This document shows positions 41,846-50,900 of a stretch of DNA of 52,082 nucleotides, in pieces. The stretch comes from Sporolactobacillus mangiferae (GTDB lineage Bacteria; Bacillota; Bacilli; Bacillales; Sporolactobacillaceae): positions 1-52,082 of the forward strand of contig NZ_JAMAST010000019.1 in the NCBI RefSeq assembly GCF_023336505.1, in the 5' to 3' direction. A program made the translations under genes and the position numbers. Every line of letters begins with the position of its first letter. Positions within the stretch are counted from its first letter, which is position 1. The notes beneath the pieces were generated by a model. It did not search any database. It was not told where the DNA came from and saw only the letters and a program-made list of their open reading frames with translations.

Positions 41846-43135
41846 TTATGACAGCTTAAAACCTGCCAACGCTTGCTTAATAATCAATGCATCCGCGTCC
41901 AAATCAGAGGCCAGTTTTGTAAGATGCTCCATTCCTGCTGTCTGCTCCTCAATGGATGCAGTAACTTCTTCGGTTCCAGCCGCCGTCTGTTCGCTGATCT
42001 GAGCCATCGTGTCAATATGTGTTTTAATCTCCTGGATACGGATGGCCATTTCCTGGAAGGACGACGAAATCGCCTGAATGCGTTCACTGTTCTCCAGAAC
42101 TGCCTGAGCAATCTGCTCCGAAGCTTTTTCAAAATTGCTGACCACAACAAACTGTTCCTCAAGCACCTTGCTCGTGTTGCCGGCAAACTGAACTGTATGT
42201 TCAGTATCCGAACGAATCCCATTCATGAGTTCAGAGATCTGCTTCAGCGCGAGATCCGTCTGATCCGACAGTTTCCGTACCTCATCTGCGACAACAGCAA
42301 AACCCTTGCCCTGTTCCCCGGCTCGCGCTGCTTCAATCGCCGCATTCAGCGCAAGTAAATTCGTCTGCCCTGCAATTTCAGATACGGTTTTAATGATCTT
42401 ATCAACATTTTTTGAACGCATCTGCAATGAAGATATCGCATCAATAATATCTGCGGTCGCACTGATTGTCCGTTCCGAATGATTTCTCAGCTTCTCAACA
42501 GACCGTCTGTTCCCGTCAGAAACCTCGGATAACTGTTCCGCGCCGTTCTTCATCAGCTCCGTTTGTTCGGCGACATCGCCCATTTTCTCTGTAATTTCAT
42601 CCGTCGCTTCTTTATTTTTCGACATTAATTCTGCCTGATTCGACGCACCGGCAGCAATTTCCGACATGGTTGAACTGATTTCGGTCGCCGAAGCCGTTTG
42701 CTCCTCAACGCTTGCAACCAGAGCCTGCGATGCATCGGTAACCTTTTCGGAAACCTCGCGCATACTTTCAAGCACATTATTATTCAGGCTGATCATATGA
42801 TTGATACCTTCGGAAAGGCGGGCAAGTTCATCATTTTCCTTATCCTTAATGACAACACTCATATCGCCGTTTTCCGCTTTGCCTACGGCCGTTCTCAGTG
42901 TACGGACGCGCTTATTGTAACCGAAAAAAATCAATCTGAGGACAACCAGCCCCGCAATGAGCGCGGCAACACCGACAATCCATGCCGGAACTAGCATCCC
43001 TGCCGCACCGAAATAGTAAAACAGCAGTGCAATGCCTGAAGCACCAATGAAAAAAAGAGCAAAGTACACACTTTGCAAATTGATGCGTCTTTTCTTCGGC
43101 TGTTCATCTGTTTTCTTTTTATCTGTTACTGCCAC
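41846..43135 (-). CDS. Chemoreceptor without extracellular sensor domain
   Basis: 429 residues from a GTG (43135), AAGGGG upstream. Two close membrane helices (about 22-43 and 47-69) with a short loop, HAMP-like linker, then a full signalling domain with [21 protein letters not shown] at the tip. With no periplasmic domain it may sense membrane state, oxygen or signals through neighbouring receptors. A sigma-D promoter lies upstream. Confidence 0.92.
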   Translation of the reverse strand: MAVTDKKKTDEQPKKRRINLQSVYFALFFIGASGIALLFYYFGAAGMLVPAWIVGVAALIAGLVVLRLIFFGYNKRVRTLRTAVGKAENGDMSVVIKDKENDELARLSEGINHMISLNNNVLESMREVSEKVTDASQALVASVEEQTASATEISSTMSEIAAGASNQAELMSKNKEATDEITEKMGDVAEQTELMKNGAEQLSEVSDGNRRSVEKLRNHSERTISATADIIDAISSLQMRSKNVDKIIKTVSEIAGQTNLLALNAAIEAARAGEQGKGFAVVADEVRKLSDQTDLALKQISELMNGIRSDTEHTVQFAGNTSKVLEEQFVVVSNFEKASEQIAQAVLENSERIQAISSSFQEMAIRIQEIKTHIDTMAQISEQTAAGTEEVTASIEEQTAGMEHLTKLASDLDADALIIKQALAGFKLS

Positions 43136-43205
43136 AATCGATCCACCCCTTCATGCCCCGTTCGATCCCTTGCCACTTGTATTGCTCGTTATTTTCCTAC
43201 TTGTT

Positions 43206-43233
43206 TTATCGGACAAAAGGCCCGAAATGTTTA
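43206..43233 (-). promoter_or_regulatory. Sigma-D promoter of the chemoreceptor gene at 41846
   Basis: Minus strand TAAA (43230-43233), 16 nt, TCCGATAA (43206-43213). It lies about 70 nt before the GTG start. Confidence 0.6.
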
Positions 43234-43247
43234 TGCTCTTTTGTCGC

Positions 43248-43784
43248 TTATCCGTGCTGTTCGGCACGAAAACGGGAAACATGATGGCTGCCCGTATAAA
43301 AAAGATAGTAATAAACATCCAGCAGGAACACAATGACCATTGCCAGAATCATGCCAGCTAAATCAAACGTAAAGGCATCAATCAAATGACCCGTGCGTCC
43401 TGCAACAAAAGTCTGATGCCATTCGTCAAACATCGCATAGCAAAGTGCAAGAGCAGGCCCGCAAAGGTAGCACAGCAGGCGCGGCATGACGGTCGTCATG
43501 AGCAGGTTGATCATCATAAATGCCAGCAGGCAGTATTCAGCGACATGGCTTGCCTTTCGAAAAACAAATTCAAACAGCGCATAGGGCTCATCGGAAGTCA
43601 CCCGCTGTCCGCCATAGTTGAAATCGACATGCGGAAAGGTCTCCGATGTCCACTGAAAATGATCTTTTAAAAATGGCTTAAGGTCCTGATCGGCATAGGG
43701 TGTTGACGATCCTTTGTAGATCATCCCGATAATTAAGAAAATCAGAATCAACCAGAAAACAAATGCTTTAGGATTTTTAAACAT
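43248..43784 (-). CDS. VanZ-family membrane protein
   Basis: 178 residues with about four membrane helices. RKASHVAEYCLLAF and DEWHQTFVAGRTGHLIDAFT are the VanZ signature. The family includes teicoplanin-resistance VanZ, but most members have no known role. ATG 43784, GGATTG.AG region upstream. It does not overlap the receptor gene. Confidence 0.88.
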   Translation of the reverse strand: MFKNPKAFVFWLILIFLIIGMIYKGSSTPYADQDLKPFLKDHFQWTSETFPHVDFNYGGQRVTSDEPYALFEFVFRKASHVAEYCLLAFMMINLLMTTVMPRLLCYLCGPALALCYAMFDEWHQTFVAGRTGHLIDAFTFDLAGMILAMVIVFLLDVYYYLFYTGSHHVSRFRAEQHG

Positions 43785-44213
43785 CGCTCAATCCTCCAGA
43801 TTCTATACTTTTCGGACACAGGCACGCTCATCTAAAAATAATTGCGGACTAATTGTAAACAGATAAATACAATCACTTAATTATTTCTCAATTATAGCGC
43901 AAATACATGATCATTTTGTAGATTTATTGTGCCATTCTCCAGATAAGCCGCTCAATGCCACCCAAGAAAAAGTAAATGAAGCAATAATTACAGTATTTAC
44001 GCATCTTTCTCATAATCGTTTCACAAAATCCGCTGCACTGGTGCCTTTATCTGAATCGCTCCCGGGCACAGGTTTATTCGTTACTTTTCTCTTGGCTGAG
44101 CGCCGCGCTCGACACCCGTCAGGCCTTCAAATGCCGGATGGGTAAATGCATAAATCACTTTTGATTTGCACAGCTTATCCATATTGCTGTTTGAGAAGAA
44201 GGAGGTCCGCGCC
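43785..44213. other. Intergenic region, nothing recognised
   Basis: About 430 bp. Contains AT-rich promoter-like sequence near 43850-43920. No ORF with a ribosome binding site and no repeat. Confidence 0.4.
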
Positions 44214-44369
44214 ATGAACAAGGAACAGGTATTTAAGCGTCAATTCAAAGATCGCGACAATCACGGAGAGCACCACAACGGAAGGCTTGCGCAGCAGAAA
44301 AATCACGCCGACCATCATAATGATGCGCCAAATGAATATGTTCATGACCATGAAGAACGAAGAAGTTAA
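44214..44369 (+). CDS. Small His-rich hydrophilic protein
   Basis: 51 residues: MNKEQVFKRQFKDRDNHGEH, HNGRLAQQKNHADHHND, APNEYVHDHEERRS. About nine His, many charged residues, no hydrophobic core. AAGGAGG lies 8 nt before ATG 44214. It might bind Ni, Zn or Cu, or be a spore or stress protein. Its stop codon shares two bases with the stop of convergent dsdA, and its terminator lies inside dsdA. Confidence 0.6.
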   Translation: MNKEQVFKRQFKDRDNHGEHHNGRLAQQKNHADHHNDAPNEYVHDHEERRS

Positions 44370-45718
44370 TCAGATACATGCAGTCGGGAAGCGAGGGCAT
44401 ATTCAGCTTCCCGATTTTTTTGTGGAACCATCCCACCACCGGTTGCCCAAAAAAGATGCGTTGCGGAAGCAAGCGTACCTTCTAAGTGATGCTGCCTCAA
44501 ATAGGCTTTGCCACACCGGTCTGACAGCAGCATTAAAGGCCCATAAATACCTGCTGCCGCAGATGGTTCCACCCAGTGATTTTCAGTATCCTTCAAGGCT
44601 TTTAAAAATTGAAAAAGCCGGTCTTCCGCAATCGTCATGCACCCGGAAATGAGGTGCCCAGCGGCTTTTCCGGCAAATGCCGAAGGTCTGGCAACGGCAA
44701 GGCCATCGGCTGCCGTCCGGTTGTCAAGGCCAAAATCGCGCACCGATACATGATTATGCAGCCCGGTCATCAGTCCGAGCAGAAAACATGGTGCATGCGT
44801 CGGCTCAACAAAGAAAACATGGACGGATTCACCGAATGCCTGCTTTAATCCGAACGCAACACCAGCCGGACCGCCTCCGACGCCGCAGGGAAGATAGACA
44901 AACAGCGGATGGGCTTTGTCTACGGAAAGGCCGGCGTCCGCCAGCTGTTTCTTCAATCGATGGCCTGCAGTCGCATAACCGGCAAATAAATCTTTCGAAT
45001 TTTCGTCATCGATAAAATGGCAGTTCGGATTCTGCTCAGCCTGCCTGCGCCCTTCGGTAACCGCCACGCTGTAGTCAGCCTCATATTCTTTTACTTTCGC
45101 ACCCTTCTGGCGCAGCAATGCCTTTTTCCATGGGCTCGCATCGGCAGACATGTGTACCGTCGTCTGAAAACCCAGTGCCGCCCCAACGATGCCAACACTG
45201 AGGCCAAGATTTCCCGTCGATCCGACTGCCATTGAATACCGCGAAAAGAAACGGTGAAACGAAGCATCAGCAAGACAGGTGTACGCATCATGTTCCGTCA
45301 GAAGACCGGCGCGGATCGCAAACTGTTCTGCCGTCTTAAGTACCTCATAAATGCCGCCGCGTGCCTTAATTGATCCGGAGATCGGCAGTTCACTGTCCGC
45401 CTTCATCATGAGCGTTCCCGGGATAGTCAGGCTGAACGCCCGCTCAAGCAGATGCTTTAACTCAGGTGCCGGATAAATCGGCGATTCAATGATGCCGCCG
45501 GCAGGCGCAGTCTCCGGAAACACGTGCGCAAGATAAGGCGCAAACCGGCAGAGACGTGCTTCCGCCTCTGCCGTATCCTCGCCGCTCACCAAATCTGCTG
45601 CTGCCTTTCCATAATTGGGGTTCAGCCACATCACTTCACGATACGCCTCAATATCTTTGAGCAACGGCTGCTCCCTCTCCCATTCTCCAATGGTCCTGCC
45701 ACCAATTAACGCCTTCAT
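44366..45718 (-). CDS. dsdA: D-serine dehydratase
   Basis: 450 residues, fold-type II PLP enzyme: LPISGSIKARGGIYEVL with the PLP Lys, SMAVGSTGNLGLSVGI, ADASPWKKALLRQKGAKV, CGVGGGPAGVAFGLK, ATGGGMVP. Converts D-serine to pyruvate and ammonia, protecting against D-serine or using it. AGGAGG lies 7 nt before ATG 45718. It starts 28 nt after the TOPRIM gene on the same strand, so read-through from the defence unit is possible. Confidence 0.95.
   Translation of the reverse strand: MKALIGGRTIGEWEREQPLLKDIEAYREVMWLNPNYGKAAADLVSGEDTAEAEARLCRFAPYLAHVFPETAPAGGIIESPIYPAPELKHLLERAFSLTIPGTLMMKADSELPISGSIKARGGIYEVLKTAEQFAIRAGLLTEHDAYTCLADASFHRFFSRYSMAVGSTGNLGLSVGIVGAALGFQTTVHMSADASPWKKALLRQKGAKVKEYEADYSVAVTEGRRQAEQNPNCHFIDDENSKDLFAGYATAGHRLKKQLADAGLSVDKAHPLFVYLPCGVGGGPAGVAFGLKQAFGESVHVFFVEPTHAPCFLLGLMTGLHNHVSVRDFGLDNRTAADGLAVARPSAFAGKAAGHLISGCMTIAEDRLFQFLKALKDTENHWVEPSAAAGIYGPLMLLSDRCGKAYLRQHHLEGTLASATHLFWATGGGMVPQKNREAEYALASRLHVSD
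44384..44421 (+). terminator. Terminator of the His-rich gene, inside dsdA
   Basis: TCGGGAAGC and GCTTCCCGA with T7 on the plus strand. It lies in the last codons of dsdA on the opposite strand. Confidence 0.85.
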
Positions 45719-45745
45719 CCTGATGCCTCCTCATATGTTTTTATT

Positions 45746-46465
45746 TTATCCGCCTGCACTTTCCAATTGGCTCAGGACATCAAAGATCAAATGAAAATTC
45801 GAATACCGCTGCACCGAATGATTGCCCTGCTCGATAAAGCGCCACGTCTCATCAATCGATCCCTGTACGGCAAAGGGCTGATCATGGAAGAAATGATAGA
45901 AATGCTCCGGATGCGCTCGGCAGCTGTGTTCAAAATCCCGTGATCTTCGGATCTTCTCCTCCACCGGCATATTCCGATTGTTATGCATCACATGATCCAG
46001 GTTACAAGAAAAATAGAACAGAAAATAGTAGATTCCTGCCATAATCTCGGCTGATGCACACATAGCGCGAAGTTCGGATGCCTTCTCGCGGTTTCGTTTC
46101 TGTATGTATTGCCGGATACCTGCATTTCTGACCACGATCCCATCTTCCCGATAATTCGGATCTTTTCCGACCGCACTGTCAATCATGACATCCTGATCAC
46201 GTACAAACGTACCGTCCATATCCGTCAGCTGTACCACAGCAAGAATTTCCCGTTTGCGGAATTTGGTCGCATTCATCACTTTTTTCACCTGATCGGCGAC
46301 CCGGACCTTGATATTTTTTCTGACACCAGGCTTCGTGAACAAATCGCCGCGGGTGATATGAATATAAACACGGCATGACCCGGGCACATAATTGCGAATG
46401 GCAGCAATGACACGCTCATCGGAAACGCCTTCGACAATGAAAATCACCACTTTTTTATCTGCCAT
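45746..46465 (-). CDS. TOPRIM-like nuclease partner of the adjacent ATPase (putative defence)
   Basis: 239 residues from ATG 46465 (GGGGGAG 7 nt upstream; overlaps the ATPase gene by 11 nt). Near the N-terminus VVIFIVEGVSDERVI carries the TOPRIM-type Glu (E12), and LAVVQLTDMDGTF carries the DxD (D82, D84). The rest has Arg/Glu-rich helices (RNREKASELR) and FEHSCRAHPEHFYHFFHD. Split ATPase plus TOPRIM pairs are known from PARIS (AriA-AriB) and AbiL-type systems, where the TOPRIM protein is the toxic effector nuclease. Exact family unknown to me, so the function is inference from motif and partner. Confidence 0.7.
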   Translation of the reverse strand: MADKKVVIFIVEGVSDERVIAAIRNYVPGSCRVYIHITRGDLFTKPGVRKNIKVRVADQVKKVMNATKFRKREILAVVQLTDMDGTFVRDQDVMIDSAVGKDPNYREDGIVVRNAGIRQYIQKRNREKASELRAMCASAEIMAGIYYFLFYFSCNLDHVMHNNRNMPVEEKIRRSRDFEHSCRAHPEHFYHFFHDQPFAVQGSIDETWRFIEQGNHSVQRYSNFHLIFDVLSQLESAGG

Positions 46466-47858
46466 GACCGAACTCCCCCGCTTCATCAAATGCTTCCATA
46501 ATCATACAGCGGTCCGTCGGCTCATAGACTTCTTCCCCGTCATGGCCAAGCTGAATGGCTCGAATATACATATCACGGATATTGCTGCGCTCCCGGATTC
46601 CTCTCAGCACAATATACCGATTCTCCGGATTGGCAGAGGTAAAAACAAGATTTTCTCTTTCCAGCACCTCAAGCAGCCTTAAATTATGCGATGTAAACAG
46701 CAGCTGCCCCTTCCCGCCGTCGTTTAAGATTTTAACGATTTCACCAAGCAAAAATTCATAGATGCCGGCATCCAGTTCGTCAATGACAACACATGCGTTT
46801 TCGTCATTATACATCACCACCAGCGCGCTGAGGATCGTCAGCAGCTTTTTCACCCCATCTGACTCGCAGTCAATGGGAAGCAGCCGTCCGCCACGTTTTA
46901 CCGCCAATTCGATGTATACACCTTTGTGCCGCTCATTCGTCGTCTGGCGCAGTGGGCGCGCCTCAACCGTCAAACCGGGCACCAGCTCCCGAAGCACTTT
47001 ACTGATTGCGCGAAGTACATGCCGCAGTGTACCATGCGTTGCATGATCCACCCATTTCGGCTGATTGATCGGAAACGCAACAATTTTATAAGACCGATCC
47101 GCCTCAACCGGACAATGAATCGGAATCGACATGTTTGCAAGTGACAGCCCTGACTCGCGGTTATTCAGAACGAACAGCCTGCTGGCAAATACACGTTTCA
47201 ATGCGTGAAGCAATCCGAGCGCTTGCTGATCAAAAGCATGCTGCAGCAGTTCAAATCCCTGCTCACAAAACAAAACCGATGTACGCCGCTGCACAGCCAT
47301 CGCCACATTGACCCTGAAGGCAACCATGCGATCATCTTTCCCAGACCTTAGCTTTGCCGCAGCAGCATTCGGGGACACACGGGCTTCACCACCATCCATC
47401 GAAAACGAGATCAAAGTTCTGTAACGCGCGCCTTTTACTAATTCCTTATAGCGAATCTCCTCGTGAGCGACAAAAACCGGATCATACACACGATCATTCG
47501 CAAGATCCACAGCATCATCCGCATCGAGATCCTGCTTTGATAATGTAAACGCATAAACCAGTTCATAATATCTGCGATCCATACAAACCAGAAATGTAAA
47601 AAGAAAGCGTGCACAATCGGCCTGCTGATCAATGAGCCGGACCGCATCCGGCTCCAGCGCCTGTCCGTGCAGCAGCACCTGCAGCAGTTGAAAAGCCGAC
47701 ACAGCCGCCGATTTCCCTGTGCCGTTCTGTCCGTACATCCCCAGCACATCCGCGCGCTTCATCGTTCGGCTCTTCGAACACGGAAAGTAGAACTTGCCAT
47801 GGACCACATTTTTGCAATGAAACAGCTCAAGACTTGAGACACGTACCGTTATCTGCAT
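46455..47858 (-). CDS. AAA/ABC-type ATPase of a putative two-gene defence system
   Basis: 467 residues. N-terminal recognition strand, Walker A MYGQNGTGKSAAV (G43-S50), a long helical insertion, then ACVVIDELDAGIYEFLLG (Walker B with DE, about residue 358) and LLFTSHNLRLLEVL (switch His, about 388). This is the AAA_15/AAA_21 type found in OLD, RloA, AbiL and AriA ATPases. ATG 47858 has AAGGAG 9 nt upstream. The TOPRIM gene overlaps its end, so the two are co-translated. It lies between dsdA and a CRISPR array, on the strand that the array would be transcribed from. Confidence 0.85.
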   Translation of the reverse strand: MQITVRVSSLELFHCKNVVHGKFYFPCSKSRTMKRADVLGMYGQNGTGKSAAVSAFQLLQVLLHGQALEPDAVRLIDQQADCARFLFTFLVCMDRRYYELVYAFTLSKQDLDADDAVDLANDRVYDPVFVAHEEIRYKELVKGARYRTLISFSMDGGEARVSPNAAAAKLRSGKDDRMVAFRVNVAMAVQRRTSVLFCEQGFELLQHAFDQQALGLLHALKRVFASRLFVLNNRESGLSLANMSIPIHCPVEADRSYKIVAFPINQPKWVDHATHGTLRHVLRAISKVLRELVPGLTVEARPLRQTTNERHKGVYIELAVKRGGRLLPIDCESDGVKKLLTILSALVVMYNDENACVVIDELDAGIYEFLLGEIVKILNDGGKGQLLFTSHNLRLLEVLERENLVFTSANPENRYIVLRGIRERSNIRDMYIRAIQLGHDGEEVYEPTDRCMIMEAFDEAGEFGHGR

Positions 47859-47990
47859 GAATAAGGACTCCTTAAAATTTAACCCGGGTACGCCTGATGC
47901 GTCCCCCCTCCTTATTCATTATCCTGGAAAAGCAGAGGTTCTATACATGGGGGATGCATATTTGAAATGCAGCCATAAGTTCATTGGTAA
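47859..47990 (-). promoter_or_regulatory. Region between CRISPR array and ATPase gene
   Basis: Minus strand TTTCAA, 16 nt, TATAGA (about 47936-47963) is a possible promoter for the ATPase gene. GGGACGC..GCGTACCC can form a hairpin but has no T-tract. I see no clear terminator that would stop array transcripts here. Confidence 0.45.
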
Positions 47991-50900
47991 TTCAAATCCC
48001 ACTTCGTTCAGATAAAAGCGTTTCTCTTTGGTCGAGCAACAGCTTATTTTGAACATTTATATCCCACTTCGTTCAGATTAAAGGGAACCCCGACCAACCA
48101 GAGGCTCATATGCTCGCCTCTTTATATCCCACTTCGTTCAGATTAAAGAAGACAAAGAATCATTGCAGGAGGTTATCTGATGGACTTTATATCCCACTTC
48201 GTTCAGATAAAACTCACAGGGCAGGATTATGCGGCATGAGACCTTAAACTTTATATCCCACTTCGTTCAGATAAAACTTAATCGTTTTCGTCCCTGCTCG
48301 TTTAGGTTGCGTCTTTATATCCCACTTCGTTCAGATAAAACACTTTTCTGCAGCGTTTCATCATCTAGCTCTGCGCCCCTTTATATCCCACTTCGTTCAG
48401 ATAAAACGATAATTCGTTTTAGGGTCAAGATCTTCAATCGTATCTTTATATCCCACTTCGTTCAGATAAAACGCGCCGGGCACCTTCCACCCCCCCTGTC
48501 GTCTCGTCTTTATATCCCACTTCGTTCAGATAAAACACCGCCCCGTTGCAAAGTTGCAGCAGCTTGTTGGACCTTTATATCCCACTTCGTTCAGATAAAA
48601 CAAAAAAGGAGCACACCATGAAACCACTCTTGAGGGCCTTTATATCCCACTTCGTTCAGATAAAACATCAATCCACCGCATTAACGTTTCCGTGTCATCG
48701 CTTTATATCCCACTTCGTTCAGATAAAACTCGGTCTACGATGATACAGTTGACCAATCGGGACCTTTATATCCCACTTCGTTCAGATAAAACGGATAAAA
48801 AAGAGAATTTTGAGCCAATAAAACCACCTTTATATCCCACTTCGTTCAGATAAAAGTTGAAAAATTTGCCTGTGAGTATGAGATAGACGGCACTTTATAT
48901 CCCACTTCGTTCAGATAAAAGCTCTTCATCAATCAGCTTAGAGTCATTAAAAATAGACTTTATATCCCACTTCGTTCAGATAAAAGCTCATGGATTGGAC
49001 GGTTGGGAAAATGTTTAAAAACTTTATATCCCACTTCGTTCAGATAAAAGCTTGGCTGAATCAAAATAGTCATACAGCAATTGCCATCTTTATATCCCAC
49101 TTCGTTCAGATAAAAGGGCGATCGTTCTCTGGCTACTGACACGACTTGTTCCTTTATATCCCACTTCGTTCAGATAAAAGTTGGTGGGTTTGTTGCGTGG
49201 ATGATTTTTTTATGGGTCTTTATATCCCACTTCGTTCAGATAAAAGTAAAGACCTACCAACTCAACTAGCCATTCTAAAAACTTTATATCCCACTTCGTT
49301 CAGATAAAAGGCCCGCATCAAGATCATTAATGATCAAGTCTTGTTCCTTTATATCCCACTTCGTTCAGATAAAAGTTAATAGTATATGATTAATAGCGGT
49401 CTTGGATCGTCTTTATATCCCACTTCGTTCAGATAAAAGGGTCATAAAGTTCCGTTCTACCTTGGCGATCTGAAAGCTTTATATCCCACTTCGTTCAGAT
49501 AAAAGAGAACCGCAGACTTTTGATCCAGCGGTAAAGCCAGCTTTATATCCCACTTCGTTCAGATAAAAGATGGAATCGGTTAACTGTGCTTTGATATACG
49601 CCAATCTTTATATCCCACTTCGTTCAGATAAAAGCCCAACCAGTGGCAGACGCTTTCTGCCGATTGACGTCTTTATATCCCACTTCGTTCAGATAAAAGT
49701 GATCGACTGCGGAACATTCGCAGATCGCACTATTGCTTTATATCCCACTTCGTTCAGATAAAAGTCTTCGTCTTTTTTAATAAACATACCCCCGTAGTCC
49801 CTTTATATCCCACTTCGTTCAGATAAAAGTGTTTCGTGCATGTGTTCCAGTTCTGCGATTCGATTCCTTTATATCCCACTTCGTTCAGATAAAAGTTAAG
49901 GGGGCGTCGTCATGATTGCAGATTGGGTCACTTTATATCCCACTTCGTTCAGATAAAAGCGCGGCGGTTAAAGATATTTTAAAAGCAACCGTCGACTTTA
50001 TATCCCACTTCGTTCAGATAAAAGTGCGGAGCAGGCAGCGAAGCACGCCGATATGAAAACTTTATATCCCACTTCGTTCAGATAAAAGATTGCAGGCATA
50101 GCGTTTTTGCTTGTGGCATATAGCAACTTTATATCCCACTTCGTTCAGATAAAAGGATACCCGTTCATTTCACACCTATCCCATTGCCACAGCTTTATAT
50201 CCCACTTCGTTCAGATAAAAGGTTTGATGCGATTAAAGAGAAATTAATTGATAAATTCTTTATATCCCACTTCGTTCAGATAAAAGGCTGCAAAGCTATG
50301 AGGAAGCGACGCCGGAAGCCGACTTTATATCCCACTTCGTTCAGATAAAAGTTGGCTCTGTATCGTTGGTCAACTGGCTGAAGAGTACTTTATATCCCAC
50401 TTCGTTCAGATAAAAGCCAATCGCGCAGAGCGTCCATTAAACGTGCTTCTACGCTTTATATCCCACTTCGTTCAGATAAAAGGGTCTATCATGAAATAGC
50501 ACACGCTTTTGATAGTTTCTTTATATCCCACTTCGTTCAGATAAAAGGAATCTGACGTGTACCATAAGAATATTTTTTTGACAATCTTTATATCCCACTT
50601 CGTTCAGATAAAAGGTTTAACACTAATGAGATGAAGACTTTTTTCCCAACTTTATATCCCACTTCGTTCAGATAAAAGTCGGCGCAGAGACCGGAGCTAT
50701 CGGTACGGACAAGCCTTTATATCCCACTTCGTTCAGATAAAAGCTGTGCACCTACATTCGTGGCTTCGGTAAGCAGAATGCTTTATATCCCACTTCGTTC
50801 AGATAAAAGTTATTGGTGAAGACATGTCAACATCAATATTAAACGGCTTTATATCCCACTTCGTTCAGATAAAAGTGGCACCTGCCTTGTAATAGAACCC

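Noticed and set aside
45746-47858. Gabija or classical OLD nuclease
   Set aside because: In those the ATPase and TOPRIM are in one protein; here they are separate, with no UvrD-like helicase gene.
48229-49761. Several frames with repeated peptide LYIPLRSDK or FISHFVQIK
   Set aside because: Translations of CRISPR repeats.
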